Notes under the pieces: model-generated | Databases searched by the model: none | Told to the model about the DNA's origin: nothing | Seen by the model: the letters and a program-made list of their open reading frames with translations, nothing else | Shown: piece by piece, positions 42,791 through 55,182 of the stretch | How the letters are laid out: the number at the start of each line of letters is the position of its first letter | Position numbering within the stretch: position 1 is the stretch's first letter | DNA from: Ixodes scapularis | Taxonomy: Eukaryota; Arthropoda; Arachnida; Ixodida; Ixodidae | DNA length: 64,000 nt | Direction of reading: 5' to 3' | NCBI RefSeq assembly: GCF_016920785.2 | Contig: NW_024609857.1 | Span: 9,815,618-9,879,617 of the forward strand | Translations under genes and position numbers: made by a program

Positions 42791-45700
42791 CAATTTCACG
42801 CCTGATATTACGGTGCCGCATCTGCATAGCATTCAGATTTGGACTAAGCTGCTGGTCAATGGTGCATTCTAGCGAGGAGTACGGTTATGTCTAGACGGCA
42901 TACCGTGACAGCTGGGTCCTTTCCAAAGCCACCCACTCGGTCTCGGAGGTCGGATCCACTTTCCGCAGGCTTGGCGATTCAAAATGCCGCTTTGCAAAGG
43001 GATATATCTGCATCCCGTTTCGCCCAACTCCATCCGACTCCGCCAAAGTTTCAGTGAAGCTTCCCCGCGAGGGCTCGTCATATATATATCGATCGCGTCC
43101 TAAAACCTCGCTGAACAAAGTCGCTTTTCGCCCCTCCCACAGCAAAGCGCCAGCTCTATCCTTTCTGGAAATCAATTTAAACGCCCGCTCCTTGAAAACA
43201 GCGACAACAACAAAGTTTGCCACGGGTGGTCTTGGGAAAGTCCTTGAATCCGAGGATTAGCTGCAGTTCTTTCACGCACAAAAGGCTCATCGAGACTTTC
43301 AGAATATTTATGTTTCTAACTTTAGCTTGTTTCTAAATTTGCTTCTGCGTTCTGCTAAATTAGCTCGAATGCAATTCTCTTTTATGTTTTTTTTTTCAGG
43401 CACGCTATATTTGTACCGATCTATAAACATCAACAAAACTTACTTAGCGGGGCTCACAAAAGGTAACCGAGGCGAATCGTGACAATCGATATCGTTCACA
43501 TAGTGGCAAATAAATATCAGCGTAGTACTACGGATCGAACCAAGTGCCGTATACCGAAGCCGATTGTTTGGTCTGACACACCCACATCCCGGAGTCCCGC
43601 CGGAAAGGGGGCGCGCACACCCAGGCGACACGATGTTGCTCCAAACAAGAAACACAAAGCAAGAAAAAAAAAAAGGAGAAACATTATCGACACAGTGATG
43701 TAGCTGCGCATAGCAACATCGTTCGGCACTTCTATATGTACTTGATGACTCACTTTGGCGTATGAACCTGCACGCCGAGAACGACTTCCTCGCGCGAGCT
43801 TGTAAAGAATATTGATCACAGAGTTTTCTTTTCCTTTTTTTCATAAATTTCAGACATTACGGTATTGTCTTGGAGCTGAGTCAAATGACGACAAAAGACT
43901 AGGCATCTAGAACCAGACCACACTCGCTACACAAGCAGCTGCAACCGAGAAGCGCGAATATAGTAGCATAATTCGAAACTTTCATGACATTTAGGGGGAG
44001 TAGTGGCGCCTATTAAAATGGCTGTCATCTGGATGTTCGTCGTAGAACAGCAGAACGAGGCTGGGTCCGCGACGCGTAAGCAATTCTAGGGTTGCTGTAT
44101 ATGAGCAGTATTAGAGCCTTACTTCTTTTTTTCCCGTCAGGAAGGCGTAGGCAAGCAGCTTCATTCTGAAGCCGATTATCCGGGAGCTAGGGGGCGAGAT
44201 TCTCACACTGCGGTACCACTACCACATAAAATTGCAAATATGAAATAGCAATTGGATATTTAATTAAGATAATTGGAACGGAACAACAACAATTTAAAAT
44301 AATAGCAAGAAAGATTTAGGAAATGCGCATTTGATTGGTTTCCCGAAGGTCTCCGAAGAGAAAGTGCGTTCTATTGTACCAATTAAATCAAGGTAAATGT
44401 TCGGTACGCTTTGAATTTACCAACTAGTGTGACATAGTTCTGATTCTAGGTTTAATAAACACTGAATTCGAGGCTACTCTCTGGTCAGACAAATGAGCTG
44501 TGTGACATCCGTACACACAGATGGATTGGTACGCGTGGAGGGCTCGATCACGGGATTGCTTCAACAGATGCGAGGCTGCCGCCCTGCTCTCAGCCTGGGG
44601 GGGCAACGGGGTATAGAATTTTTTTTGTTTCTTCTTCTTTTTTCTTGTGGCCAACCTCTGGGTCTCTTGGGCCTCGGAGCGTGAGAAAACACACAATCGC
44701 ACCGGGCAACATTGGCAGCCGCGGAACAGAGAGGTAAGGAAGAAAATGGGGAAATAGGAGAACCACCCACGCACTGCCGTCAGCCAACCCAGAGAGGAGG
44801 GGGCATCCACAGGAGCAAACGGGCAGCAAGCGAGCCCTGGGCAAGTGGACGAAACGTAGCGTGCTTCCCATCCAAGCAGCGTACAACACTAGCGGCAGCA
44901 AAAACACAGTGGAATAATAAAAAAAAAAAAAACAAAAAAAAAACACACAATACATGCACAAAAAAAAAAAAAGAAGAAGAAAAAGACGGAATAGAAAAAA
45001 AAAAGAAAAACGAAGGCGGGGAAGTATCTACGTGCGGGTTTGCGGAAATAATAGGCTACCGCCAAATTCCAGTGTAGCGCGCGGGAGTGCAATCTTTGTC
45101 TGGGTTGTAAGAGCCATCGCGGCGTGGCAGCGGCTCCTCTTTTGCGGCCGACCACCGGCGGTAAAGAAGATTCGGGCGTCAATATTAATTCGAGCGTATC
45201 GGGTCCATTACAACTTGCCCCCTCCTTCGTCTTTCTCTTTTCCCGTTCCCTCTGTGCCGCCCGACATTCGTGTTACCCGGCTTGTTTTCCAGAGAAAGCA
45301 ACTCGGTAGAGTCGTCGTGTTTCGCTGGTAGCGTGCGGGCCGCCTGTGTTCGCCCCTTGGTGTGGCGCGGTCGCTGTATCGTGCACGCAGTTGTTTCATT
45401 CGCAGCATGCGAACTCTGAGCGAGCGTTGTCTGTGTGTGTGTATGTGTGTGTGTGCGTGCGTGCGTCTGTGAATGAGTCATTGAGAGAGAGAGGGTGCGC
45501 TGCCGCTGTCTACAACTGGGCATACGTGTCATTGCCGAAACGTTAAAACATTCCATTGTACGAGTTGCACAGCTTACTGTCTGTGCCAATTTAAATATTG
45601 ACGGGCGTTTTTTTCTTTTTTCTTTTTTTTTCTTAACGACATTTGCGTGATTACAAGAAATGCTCGAGTTTACTCAGACAACAAGCTAGCGGCCGTACAC

Positions 45701-46459
45701 CGCAATCGCCAAATTGCACGCGCTGATAAAAGTCACCATATGTTTACATACAATTCGGGCACATATCAAAAGAAGGCACCTGCTGAACGCACACAAACGA
45801 TTGGCTCCACCTTCCAATACATTTTAAATTTGGCATCACCTTTTGTTGGTTTTGTCTTTCATCACTTTTGCTAAGACGGTTGTCTAGAACGCCCACGTTT
45901 AAAACGTCTTTCGAAGAACGGTGACCATAAAATAAAGTTTAGATTTTTGCAATACCGACGGATTATATCGAGTCCGTTGACCGTTGTCGGTAAGCCAACT
46001 AGGACCAAATCCAGTTTCGTAACTAGATTTGGTTCTATAAAAAAAGGGAGGCAAAAGGAAGAAAAAGTAGTGCAGTGGTTAGTGACGCAAGCCATTCCAA
46101 GTTTCGACTATTTTGTTTTATATTATTGCATGCATTGTTCATCCTTCCTGAATAACGGTGAGCTTTCTTTTTTTTCCCCACTGAAGAGATAGGCATTACA
46201 AAATAAACTGAGCAGGGGCAGTGTTCTTGGAAATGGATTTTCCATGTCCTTGCTGGACTTACGAGAGTTTGCGAGCTGAATAAACTCGTCCTGCTCTGAT
46301 CTTTCTAGTTGAGAGTTATTGCTAACGCCACTTTCTGCCCCCGTCCAAGTTTTGTTGCTTTGCCTATTGCGACCAAACTTGAAAAGGGTGGCAAGTAGGT
46401 CGCTCCAGAACTATTGAGTACCCGGGAAGTTTGGAAGACTTGAATTAAACATAACTACG
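42791..46459. other. Unassigned sequence with A-rich and GT microsatellite tracts
   Basis: There are A-rich low-complexity tracts (44916-45010) and a GT-rich microsatellite (45429-45466). A CpG-richer stretch lies at 45050-45420. Long frames around 44600-45070 are lysine runs produced by the A-tract. I see no supportable gene. Confidence 0.4.
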
Positions 46460-46895
46460 CAATGTTGGCGGTAGCCCGTCACAAGTAACGGCGTTACATG
46501 CAACGCGTTACGTCAAGAGCACTTTATTGTTTTTTCCGTGTTTTGAGGCGCCAAATTTCATTAGTTGTTGCACTCATCACACATACCTTCAGAATTTTGC
46601 CTCTCTTTTCCCCAGGTTGAGGCAAGGTAAGATGAATCAGATGAGGTAAATGTTTAGTTTATGCAGGGACATAATGCTACATGAAATATGGAGCGTACGC
46701 ATACTTTAAACTATAAACTGTAAAACGTTTGAACTCATAAATAAAATCTAACGCAAAAGTAACGTGTGCTACTTTTTATCTGTAACGGAAACGCGTTCCT
46801 TTCATTTTGAGATCACGTGAGTCTGTTACGCCTTACTTTTATTTGTAACGAGTAACCTCTTTCGTTACTTTATTGCTGTAACGCCTACAACACTG
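46460..46895. mobile_element. Short hAT-type MITE with GTAACG subterminal repeats
   Basis: The left end reads CAATGTTGGCGGTAGCC and the complement of the right end reads CAGTGTTGTAGGCGTTAC. Many GTAACG/CGTTAC units lie near both ends. The flanking 8-mers (TAACTACG and GAACTATA) match at five positions, a decayed duplication at best. No coding capacity. Confidence 0.55.
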
Positions 46896-49317
46896 GAACT
46901 ATAGTTACTATACGCAATGCTAATCTCGAATTGGGGGCACATTTCTACATGCCCTTGTGCACCCCAAAAGTGCTAGACTGTAGTTGAAAGCGTAGAAGGC
47001 AAGCTCTGCTTCTTTTGCTTTCTATACTGGTACCAGCAATGACAGTCTTCGTGTACAGAAGTTGGGGTTAAGCCAAAGTTTAGTAGTACTACAAGCCACG
47101 CGCCCGAGTACGTTTGTACGCCAATGATGCAACGAGACAAAGCCGAATTCATGCTACTTAGCGAACTTGCGTCGCGGTGTGGTATGACGACGCATTTTTA
47201 CTGACGTATAGGCTCTGAACCCATGATTCCACATTCACGCGAAGAATGCATTCGTTCTGAAGGTAAAATTGAGGTGATGTTAAGCAGGGTCATACACGTA
47301 GCCCGAAGCTGCTTTATCGTTTAAAGCCTGTTTTCAAGTTTCTTTACGTACGTTACACAAAGTCATACTTAAAACGACATTCTAAAATTGCACATACTTT
47401 CCTTGGTATGCGCTCAACATCGAACTAATTGCCAATAGAAAGAGTCCTTCATCGTGGGTCATTTTTGTGGTCTCCCAAGAATTGAAGCGTTCGGTGCAAT
47501 GTCTGCGAAAAGAAACATGTACGCGCACAACGACTTTTCTGCTTAAATCAGAAAGCCCGAACGAACATTCGTCACTTTTAATTTATCCTCGCTTTCTAAT
47601 GGTAATAAAACAAACAAATACAAAAAGAAAAAAAATCCCGTGCCAATGCGGATGCGAGAAAGGCAGTTCTCGCCTGTTCTGCATTTTTCTCGTCACCTCT
47701 GAAAACAAAGTGCTCATTTTCCCAATTCACTTAATTAGCGCCTCTCACTAATTGCCGCCATCTTTTTTTGTTCTTTCTTGTTGTGAATGGATTTTTTTTT
47801 TGTCTGTTGCAGCAGCTAGCGCGGTTTTACTCTGAAAGGTCATCGTTCCACGCAAGGCAGATTCTAGACAAAGGGCGCGCGCCGCAAAAGAAGGTGCCTC
47901 GCATTGTTCCCAACTTTTTGCAAAAAATTTCTTCCCGCTCCTCCCGTTCCATTTCCTTGTTGTTTTGGATTTTCACAACAGCGCGCTTTCTGTAAAAGTG
48001 AGCGCGGCAACAACGCATTACGGCAGTGATGACTTATTTCCGCAAAGGATATTAAAAGCTACGCAGTTCAGCTTTGGGCGCCTCTCGGTGCTAATTTGGG
48101 AGGCGCGATTCTTTAGGGCCATTAGCCGGATTTACAGTCGGTACAATAAACCGAGAAGAGACTCTGTACATCTGTACATTGAGTAGAGTTTGGTTAGTTG
48201 GCATAGAGTGCTGCCCAAACTTAACTCCGCCACGAAATGGTTCATGTATGACTCTTTCTTGTGCTTCTGTGCCTACCGGTTGAACTACGTGGTGAAGTTT
48301 CGACTCCCCAATCACAACCCGACCTGAGAAAGAAATTCCAGCTGCCGGCAGTGACCAGTTTAGCCTCGAGTGGCGGTGTTACATTTGAGGAGCAGTGTAC
48401 ATCATTTAAGACGAGGCAATGCTAAAGCAGACAAGGGATAAAAGGAATAGTTTACACTACGCCCCAGTGCGTTGATTTCTATTCTACAATGTCTCCATGT
48501 TAAAGTATGCCTGCAAGCAGCCACCGGAGGGGTTTTTTGGACGTTTTATTAGAGTATTTTCATTAAAAAAACTAAATAGTTTTATATTAGGTAAAAATTA
48601 TCAGTTATTGTATAAAGAAAAAACGTAAGAAGAGAGAGGAAAAAAGAAACACTTGCTGGGTGGTGAAAGCTGCCGCATGATTTGCAGGGTTCAGCCGTAC
48701 GCATCTATCCATTTATTCATGTTGCGCGACCGCTCGAAGCGGCTCATCTAGCTGCCGGTGTTCCCAACACTGTCCCTTTCTGCTCTGTTCTGAGCACGTC
48801 ATAAACAACTCAATGTACATCCGTATATTTCAAGGGTCTTTATATGCTTCCGTTGTGCATATTGTTGCACGCAAATCCAGCGGGGGTTTCGATTGCAAAA
48901 CATTGCATCGAGAAACTGGCCTTTCGAGTTTTATACACTACTCATAATCGAATATGATTGGCAGTGTTTTTGATGGACTATTTTGAAAATGAATAAAGAT
49001 TGATTAGTTGATTGATTCAAGGTTTCCCTCCTTCCGGCATCATGGAACAGCTTTAGAGAGGATATACCTTAACGGCAAAGCGCGTGCTCCAAGTTGTGTG
49101 CGTGCATGTGTGCATGTTCGTGTGCGTGCGCGTGTGTATGTATGCATGCTTGTTTGTGTGTGTGTGTGTGTGCGTACGTTCGTGTGTGTGGGTTGGAAGT
49201 AGTTTGTCACTTGAGCGTAGGAGGACCCGTATTTGACGGAAATAGCATGAAAGCTTAATACGTTTTTGTATGTGTTTATTCAGTGGGTAATGAAAGAATA
49301 GACCATTTGCTATATCA
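46896..49317. other. Unassigned sequence; possible LINE tail near 48960-49020
   Basis: AATAAAGATTGATTAGTTGATTGATT at about 48992-49017 looks like a LINE 3' end with a TTGA repeat tail. A GT-rich microsatellite lies at 49097-49190. Otherwise nothing is recognised. Confidence 0.35.
49097..49190. repeat. (GT)n-rich microsatellite
   Basis: Interrupted GTGTGC and GTGTGTGT repeats over about 95 bp. Confidence 0.9.
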
Positions 49318-49540
49318 CCCAAGCATCAAGGAGAATGCAGGGATTGGTGTTCCACGCGCCGCACGTGCTGGCCTCAGCAGTAGTAAATTTTCTAAAGCAA
49401 ATGCCTAAAACAAATGGCATCTTGCACCCGCGTTCGTCAACGCCTTATTTTGGTTATTTACTTCGAATCTTTTATACGGGGGAGGTGTGCGCGTGTGGCG
49501 CGTGGAACACCGATCCCTGCATTCTCCTTGATGCTTGGGT
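49318..49540. repeat. Long hairpin with ~50-bp near-perfect stem
   Basis: The left arm (49318-49370, CCCAAGCATCAAGGAGAATG...) is the near-exact complement of the right arm (about 49490-49540). The two differ at one or two positions. The loop of about 115 bp has its own small palindrome (ATGCC...GGCAT). No target duplication is evident. It may be a MITE or a source of hairpin-derived small RNA; neither is shown. Confidence 0.8.
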
Positions 49541-49693
49541 AATACATCAGTAGGTCTAAATTGCTTTATACGACTTTCCAGCAACGTTACACCATCGGTA
49601 TGAGCAGCTGTGGAGTTTTGTCTACTGATTTTGCGATACAAAACTACCGGCCCATTGGGCGTTTTTTTATAGTAATACTGGCGAGGAAATCGA

Positions 49694-49696
<3 letters not shown>

Positions 49697-49764
<68 letters not shown>
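49697..49764. repeat. (TA)n microsatellite
   Basis: More than 30 TA dinucleotides. Shorter TA runs follow at 49856-49877, 50731-50746 and 50950-50973. Confidence 0.97.
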
Positions 49765-49767
<3 letters not shown>

Positions 49768-49877
49768 CGGCATAAAAACGCACTTGAGACGGTTGTTAGA
49801 GGTTTTAAAACATATTATTCGTAAAGTTCGTCGAAGTTTCGGCCTTGACAGACCTATATATATATATATATATATAT

Positions 49878-49935
49878 ACAAGTGCAGCCGTAATAATATT
49901 GCGAATGTTCACAATATTACTACGGCTGCACTTGT
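49878..49935. repeat. 24-bp-stem hairpin
   Basis: ACAAGTGCAGCCGTAATAAT (start of left arm) is complemented at 49912-49935 with one G-T-type mismatch. A third copy of the right arm (one mismatch) occurs at 50336-50358, so the outer pair may instead be the terminal repeats of an element spanning 49878-50358. Confidence 0.75.
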
Positions 49936-50169
49936 CAATCTTCACTCATTCCCATTATATATACGGTGCAGCCTGTCCCTGTGGGGAGGAGTGGTTTCCT
50001 AGATATCTTCGAAAACGGGCCCTTTCCGACATTTGCAAGCTGAGATGACGTGCCACGTCGCTGCCACAATTCGGGACTAGCGCGGGCCTTAAATCAGCAA
50101 CGGTTGTCGTCTATCCAGTTAAGCGAATTCGAAACTAAACAGTACACAGGGGGCTGGTCAGAAATTGAG

Positions 50170-50310
50170 TCCGCCGAAACCAGTGGCCGGGATGCTCTAA
50201 TCGGTTAAGGCGTCGCCCCGGTCAGGCGAAGGTTGCGGGTTCAATCCCAGCTCCTTGCCCAATTTTTCGCCAGCTCTCTTTCCCTTTCCCTAACTAGCAA
50301 TAAATTAAAA
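50170..50310 (+). repeat. tRNA-derived SINE-like copy
   Basis: An A-box-like stretch (50191-50210, GATGCTCTAATCGGTTAAGG) and a B-box (50237-50248, GGGTTCAATCCC) lie at the spacing of a tRNA with a variable arm. The sequence between forms a poor cloverleaf, and an A/T-rich tail follows. More likely a SINE head or tRNA pseudogene than a working tRNA. Confidence 0.6.
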
Positions 50311-50373
50311 ATTCACCTTTTCCCTCTTCGTTCAGAATATTACTACGGCTACACTTGTCAATGTACACTAATT

Positions 50374-50396
50374 CCCGACGGCGCAGTGCCGTCGGG
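50374..50396. repeat. 9-bp GC-rich hairpin
   Basis: CCCGACGGC, loop GCAGT, GCCGTCGGG. No T-tract follows. Confidence 0.8.
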
Positions 50397-50716
50397 GCCG
50401 AGATGCGCTCCGATTGCAAACCGAAACTTAAAAATCCGTCTAATTTGTGCGGTTTTTCAGAAAGCCGTAAAAGGCTTCGCGTGCCTTCTATCATTCTGCA
50501 GTTTGTCGATTTAGTGTTTTTCGATGATGCTGAGCAATATTCTAATTGAAACTAAAAGTTAATTAGGCAAAAATAATTACCAATCTAATTATCGAGGAAT
50601 TTAATTATTTTGCTAAATAGGCCCCTGGCCCAAGACCAAAGCGACGAAAGCATTTTTTTTTTTTTGTGGTGCGTGGTTTTTGCAATATCGAATTTGTACA
50701 CCTTTCATGAAACACC

Positions 50717-50717
<1 letters not shown>

Positions 50718-50772
<55 letters not shown>

Positions 50773-50790
50773 CAAGAGAGAGAGAGAGTG
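50718..50790. repeat. CT/TA/GA compound microsatellite
   Basis: CT dinucleotides, then TA, then GA, making a self-complementary tract. Confidence 0.95.
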
Positions 50791-50974
50791 AGGCAGAGTA
50801 GTTCGAGAACAATGGACCGGGAAAATGTAATAAGTCAGAGATCCGTACTTGCGGAGTTGTTATGCTAGGAGTTTATTGTATGCATTTCGACAGTTTCGCC
50901 GAGAGGCTCGGTTTCATCAGGAGAGGGCATGTATGCCATCTCCTGACGAATATATATATATATATATATATATA

Positions 50975-53168
50975 CTACTCACTGATGAAATGCCCGAGTA
51001 CTATCGACTGACGCCAATTACAGGGTTACAGGATATAGGCACCATCAATCCTCTAACATAGATAATATACTAATTAGGTAAACCGCAATTCATATAGATG
51101 TATAAACAAAAGTGAAAAAAATATCTCGAAAAGCTTGCCGATCTAAATTATTAGGAAGGCGTCAAAGAAAGATTGCGCGTTATCGCGGTCACGATAAAGT
51201 ATGGGTATTTTTGCTTCACAAAACATATTTTTCCTGTTGTGGCTGAGGCCAGACAGTGCACTCAAAAATGTTTTCATTAACGACTTTTCGAATTTTTAAT
51301 TGAGATTTTTACTGCACTTATGAAAATGTTCAAATATTTAAAATAAATTATGTTTTGAAGATGCCTACACTTGCGAGCTATCTCTCAGCTAATAATTATA
51401 CAGATGCATGTAAAACTCGAGAGACATTCAGAACTTGTTACGGTATACAGGTTATTTACATTATAGTTTTAAAACGTACATTTGAAACATTTTTTTTTTG
51501 CTTTTGTCAAAAGATTAGAAAAAGACGAAAAACACGCATAAAAAAAGAACATCGAAGCCAAGCTAAGACAATTATGAAACATTCCATGCGTTTTTTCTAA
51601 ATTCGCCGTTTTCCTAATATTCCCCCTTAAAATGATTTTGGTAGCATTCCTTACAAAATTCAATATTAATTTCTTTTTCGGACCAATCTACGGTTTGTTC
51701 GATTTCTTGACAATTATTATGGTTTTTCTCCGGAATATTGTCCCGAGGGACGCAATTATTCGAGACATCTTATACCACACTGCTGGTCGTGGAGTCCAAT
51801 TAAGTTTGCGACAAACTTTCTCACACTCCAACGCGCCACTTCAATTCTTTCTTTGTTTCCCGACGATTTCCTCTCGGTCCGGTTAGAAACCGTTGAGGCA
51901 ATGAATCGGACTTTATTAGATGGAATTCCCGCTCCTCGAATTCTTCGAATCGTTATCGCTCGGAACGAAGGCGCCTTTTCGGCAGAGTGTCCTCCGAGAG
52001 CTTGCCTAAACGCGGTTACGTTTAGATGTCTTTTTTTCTTTCCCACTCTTTCTTTTAGTACTTCATGGCTGCCATAGACTCGCACTATTTTTATCCCAAG
52101 AACTTCGACTGTCTCCAGCACTGACAGAAAGCTGGACGTTTTAATTATGCAGATAAACTTCCTTTCAAACACGGCCCACGAGAAAAAAAAAAACATATAG
52201 AAAGAAGAACCGGATTTATATAATCGGATAAAAATAGCTATCGAAGACTGAAGAAAAATAAATAAAAAAGGAGCAGAAAAAGTTTTTGATATTGTAAAGA
52301 ATAAACTTAACAGTTAAGTGAATTAGCTCATTAGCAACTAAAAATTAGAGAAAAAAAATCAAACAACAGAAAACGAAAATTGAAAATAAAGATTATCAAA
52401 CGCACTGCTAATGTAAAGGAACAAAAAAAAAAAAAAAAAAACGAAGTGAAACTAGCTGGAGACATCTTTCGACCTCTAGCGTCGCTTAGGAGAATGGCAA
52501 GGCAAAGTTTTATTTCGAAAAAAACTTTATTTTTGTACGCGGCTTATCTTTTAGTTTTCGCTCGGTGAAATCGGGTGTATTGGCGCGCGCGATTAATTTT
52601 ACCGCCTCGAGAAAGGAGCGTGACAGTCCCGAAACGGAGTCTTAATAGCCAGATTTACTTTTATTAATTCGTTTAGTTTATTATTTTTAGGTGAAGAGCT
52701 TGAAAAGGCTTGAACGAAGTCGATGGGATCGATTTTGTTCATATGAGTTTATTAGAAAAGGGCTATCGACGTCATTAGTGTTCGTGCTGATTTGTTTTAT
52801 TATTCCAGGGACAGAGAGCTTAAGCTGGGAATCAGATTAAGAATCAACAGCGTCATAAAAACGCTTTTATCCCTATCGTATTTTTTAAATTATTTTTTAC
52901 ATATAAAATAATTCTCAAGTGCACTCCTTGAGATAAACTCAGACTACGACGAGATAGACAAAGGCGGCATATGGCGCTCCATTCTGAGTAGTAATTTTCG
53001 CCTCTTACGCGATAAGAAAGCTCTTGCACCATTAAAAGAAATCTAATTCCTGATATTAGTGGGCGTATCATTTCTTTGTTCTCCTTCGTGTTTGTATTTT
53101 GCGCACGAAAAATGATTTTATACTTTTTAGAATGTAGAACTGTTGGTCAAGAAACTTTTCAAGGGTTG
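50975..53168. other. AT-rich unassigned sequence
   Basis: Low GC, with many short frames and A-runs (52186-52194, 52424-52441). No domain, RNA gene or element boundary is visible. Confidence 0.4.
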
Positions 53169-53698
53169 CCGTATTTTCCGGGCTTTAGTCCACGTACTGT
53201 GCACTTTTAAAAGTTGAAATTTCAGGCTACGCGGATTAATACGCGTGCGGGCTATACAAAAATTTTTTTTCAAGATCGTTCATTATGAGGAGACGTGACG
53301 GATGTTGTGAATGAATATGTTAATGATGATTTGTGCATGATACGAGCCTCTTTGTGAGCTAAGAAAGCAGACATTTTTTTTAAGGTGTGCTGTGCATGAG
53401 AAGAGTTTCGTCTCCACTAATAATAATAATAAAATTGTATTCATAGGAACAGACAAATACATATACAGGTCTGCCTAAGCAAAGGGAGGTTTGTGGGGCA
53501 TGACCTGGCAGTACTGCCCAACGTTTACAAAACAGAAGGTCACAACAGGATAAAACCAAGTAGGAAACACTCACGAAAGGTCAACTGTAGATCTATCACT
53601 AAGCACCTGGTGCGAACTATCAAGAACTTTTACTTTCGACCTCAAATTTGCCCCTGCGGACTATACACCGGGTGAGAATTATAGCTCGGAAAATACGG
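53169..53698. mobile_element. MITE with CCGTATTTTCCG ends
   Basis: CCGTATTTTCCGGGCTTTAG on the left is mirrored on the right (complement CCGTATTTTCCGAGCTATA). A related motif family (ACCGTATTTTCCGGACTATA) is, from memory, widespread in animal MITEs. Internal motifs (TAGTCCACG, GCGGGCTATAC / GCGGACTATACAC) are also mirrored. No target duplication is clear. Confidence 0.6.
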
Positions 53699-54740
53699 TA
53701 CGCCCTTTCGAGTAAAAAATTCTTTATTAACGTAAAGTGGTGCACGAAGCACCAGTTTGATACTCTTTCTGCAACGTTTCCTTCTCGATTTCGAATGGGA
53801 AGCGTAAAGTACTTGAGGTGTCGTCGAAGCACCTTCGTAAGGTTTTTCACACCCTTAATTGTTTTAATGGTGCAAAAGGGGTGCGGAACATGCTGCTGCT
53901 GTGTATTGCCGTGAAGCGCCGATATGCCCGCTTTATTTAGCTTCAGTGGAGCTGGTCTTCGTGACTGTGTGAAATAATTAATTTTTTTTTTTCAAAGAAC
54001 TCAGGCCAGCGCTTGTGTTGTGCTCTTTTATTTACTCTGTGTTCTCGTCTTTTGGGCGCTGTGTTACAATTTTTGAAGATATGCACCAACTAGCCCGCAT
54101 CGCCACCTTAAGCCTGTACTAATGCTTTCTACCAGAAGATAAATTACGTAAACCTTAATAAATAAGCTTTTTTTTTTTTTTGAGAACTATTAACGGACAA
54201 ACTGCCGCATCTATGTTTAGTAAGTACTTAGGCGCTCCCTACGCGCCGTGACAACATTTCCGCCACTAGAAAGACTCTTTAATCGGGAAACCTGCGAAAT
54301 GTCCCTTATGTTCAAAGAAGTTTGACTTATGGACAGTGTTGGCATTCATTCATTTGACATTCATTCATTTGATGTCATGAAACTGCTTTCATGATGTCAA
54401 AATCATTCATTTGACACCATGAAACTGCTTCGAATCAGTTGGGAACAACTTCTACAGTCTAAAGAGTGAACCCCTGCCTTCCACTGACGTTACTTTTTTG
54501 TTTGCTTTTTGGCGCTTTAAGCAAGCGCCATATTAAGCCGCCATTGGCGACCTTTTGTCGTCTTACTGAGATGCCTGGACACTGAAGCGAGCGCTGATGA
54601 GCCTTCACAAAGGTCTAGCTAGGGAGAAGGACGCTGTAGAACCTAAAGGGGCAATAACCTGCCCCGCTATGTCAGTGATGAAGTGAAGCGAACGGAATAA
54701 GAGACAAAAAACACCATCTTCCCGAGGGGAACCATGGGGT
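53699..54740. other. Unassigned sequence with a small local repeat
   Basis: At 54338-54435, CATTCATTTGACA and CATGAAACTGCTT each recur, giving an imperfect tandem and partly inverted repeat. The rest shows no gene. Confidence 0.4.
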
Positions 54741-54753
54741 GATGCGGAGCATC
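54741..54753. repeat. GATGCGGAGCATC, outer repeat of an interrupted module (left)
   Basis: This 13-mer is itself a small hairpin and appears inverted at 56678-56690. The pair brackets the 18-residue-repeat frame and its 5' region. Confidence 0.5.
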
Positions 54754-54773
54754 ACGGATCGTTATTGACGGTG

Positions 54774-55181
54774 TTAGTAACGTTGTTGAACTTCACGGTC
54801 CCGAACCTCAGGTTCTGCTGCTCGACGTTCACGAACCAACGCGGCTTCCCGTTCTCGAAGGTCGGGTTCCGCCGCTCGCTTCGTACGTTTACCTTGAACT
54901 TCACGGTCCCGAACCTCAGGTTCGGCTCCTCGACGTTTTCGAACCGCTGCTGCTTCACGTTGTCGTAGTTCAGCATCCGCCGCTCGACGTTGGCGAATGG
55001 ACGCCGCTTCTCGTTGTCGTAGTTCAGGGTCTGCCGCTCGCTTCAAGCGTTTGCGCTCAGCGTCGCGTGCCCTTCGCTGCGCAGCTTTGTCTTCAGTGGA
55101 CGTAGCGTTGCTGTTAGTTTGTGGGGTGGTGATGACGCTTGCTTGCGCCAACCCACTAACTGACTGGACTGTTGCTTCCAT
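54774..55181 (-). CDS. Charged 18-residue-repeat protein, N-terminal fragment
   Basis: A 135-codon frame on the minus strand starts at the ATG at 55181. After a Ser/Thr-rich leader and a basic stretch (residues 1-47) come about 4.6 tandem copies of an 18-residue unit with the pattern R-x-A-[DE]-P-E-[LV]-R-x-R-E. At DNA level this is a 54-bp repeat. The unit is strongly helical and basic/acidic in alternation, so a coiled or DNA-binding helix array is plausible. It recalls the STPR domain but that repeat is 23 residues, so I do not assign it. The stop at 54774 follows sequence that no longer fits the repeat, so it may be a broken gene or first exon. A hAT element sits directly upstream. Confidence 0.5.
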   Translation of the reverse strand: MEATVQSVSGLAQASVITTPQTNSNATSTEDKAAQRRARDAERKRLKRAADPELRQREAASIRQRRAADAELRQREAAAVRKRRGAEPEVRDREVQGKRTKRAAEPDLREREAALVRERRAAEPEVRDREVQQRY

Positions 55182-55182
55182 C
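55175..55182. repeat. Left 8-bp target-site duplication (CTTCCATC) of hAT
   Basis: Identical to 56384-56391. On the minus strand it reads GATGGAAG and contains the start codon of the repeat-protein frame. Confidence 0.85.

Noticed and set aside
44900..45080. Lysine-rich protein
   Set aside because: The frame is produced by long A-runs and has no non-repetitive sequence of note.
49600..50010. Tyr-Ile repeat proteins on both strands
   Set aside because: These are translations of the (TA)n microsatellite.
50170..50310. Functional tRNA gene
   Set aside because: The A and B boxes are present, but acceptor and anticodon stems do not pair properly.
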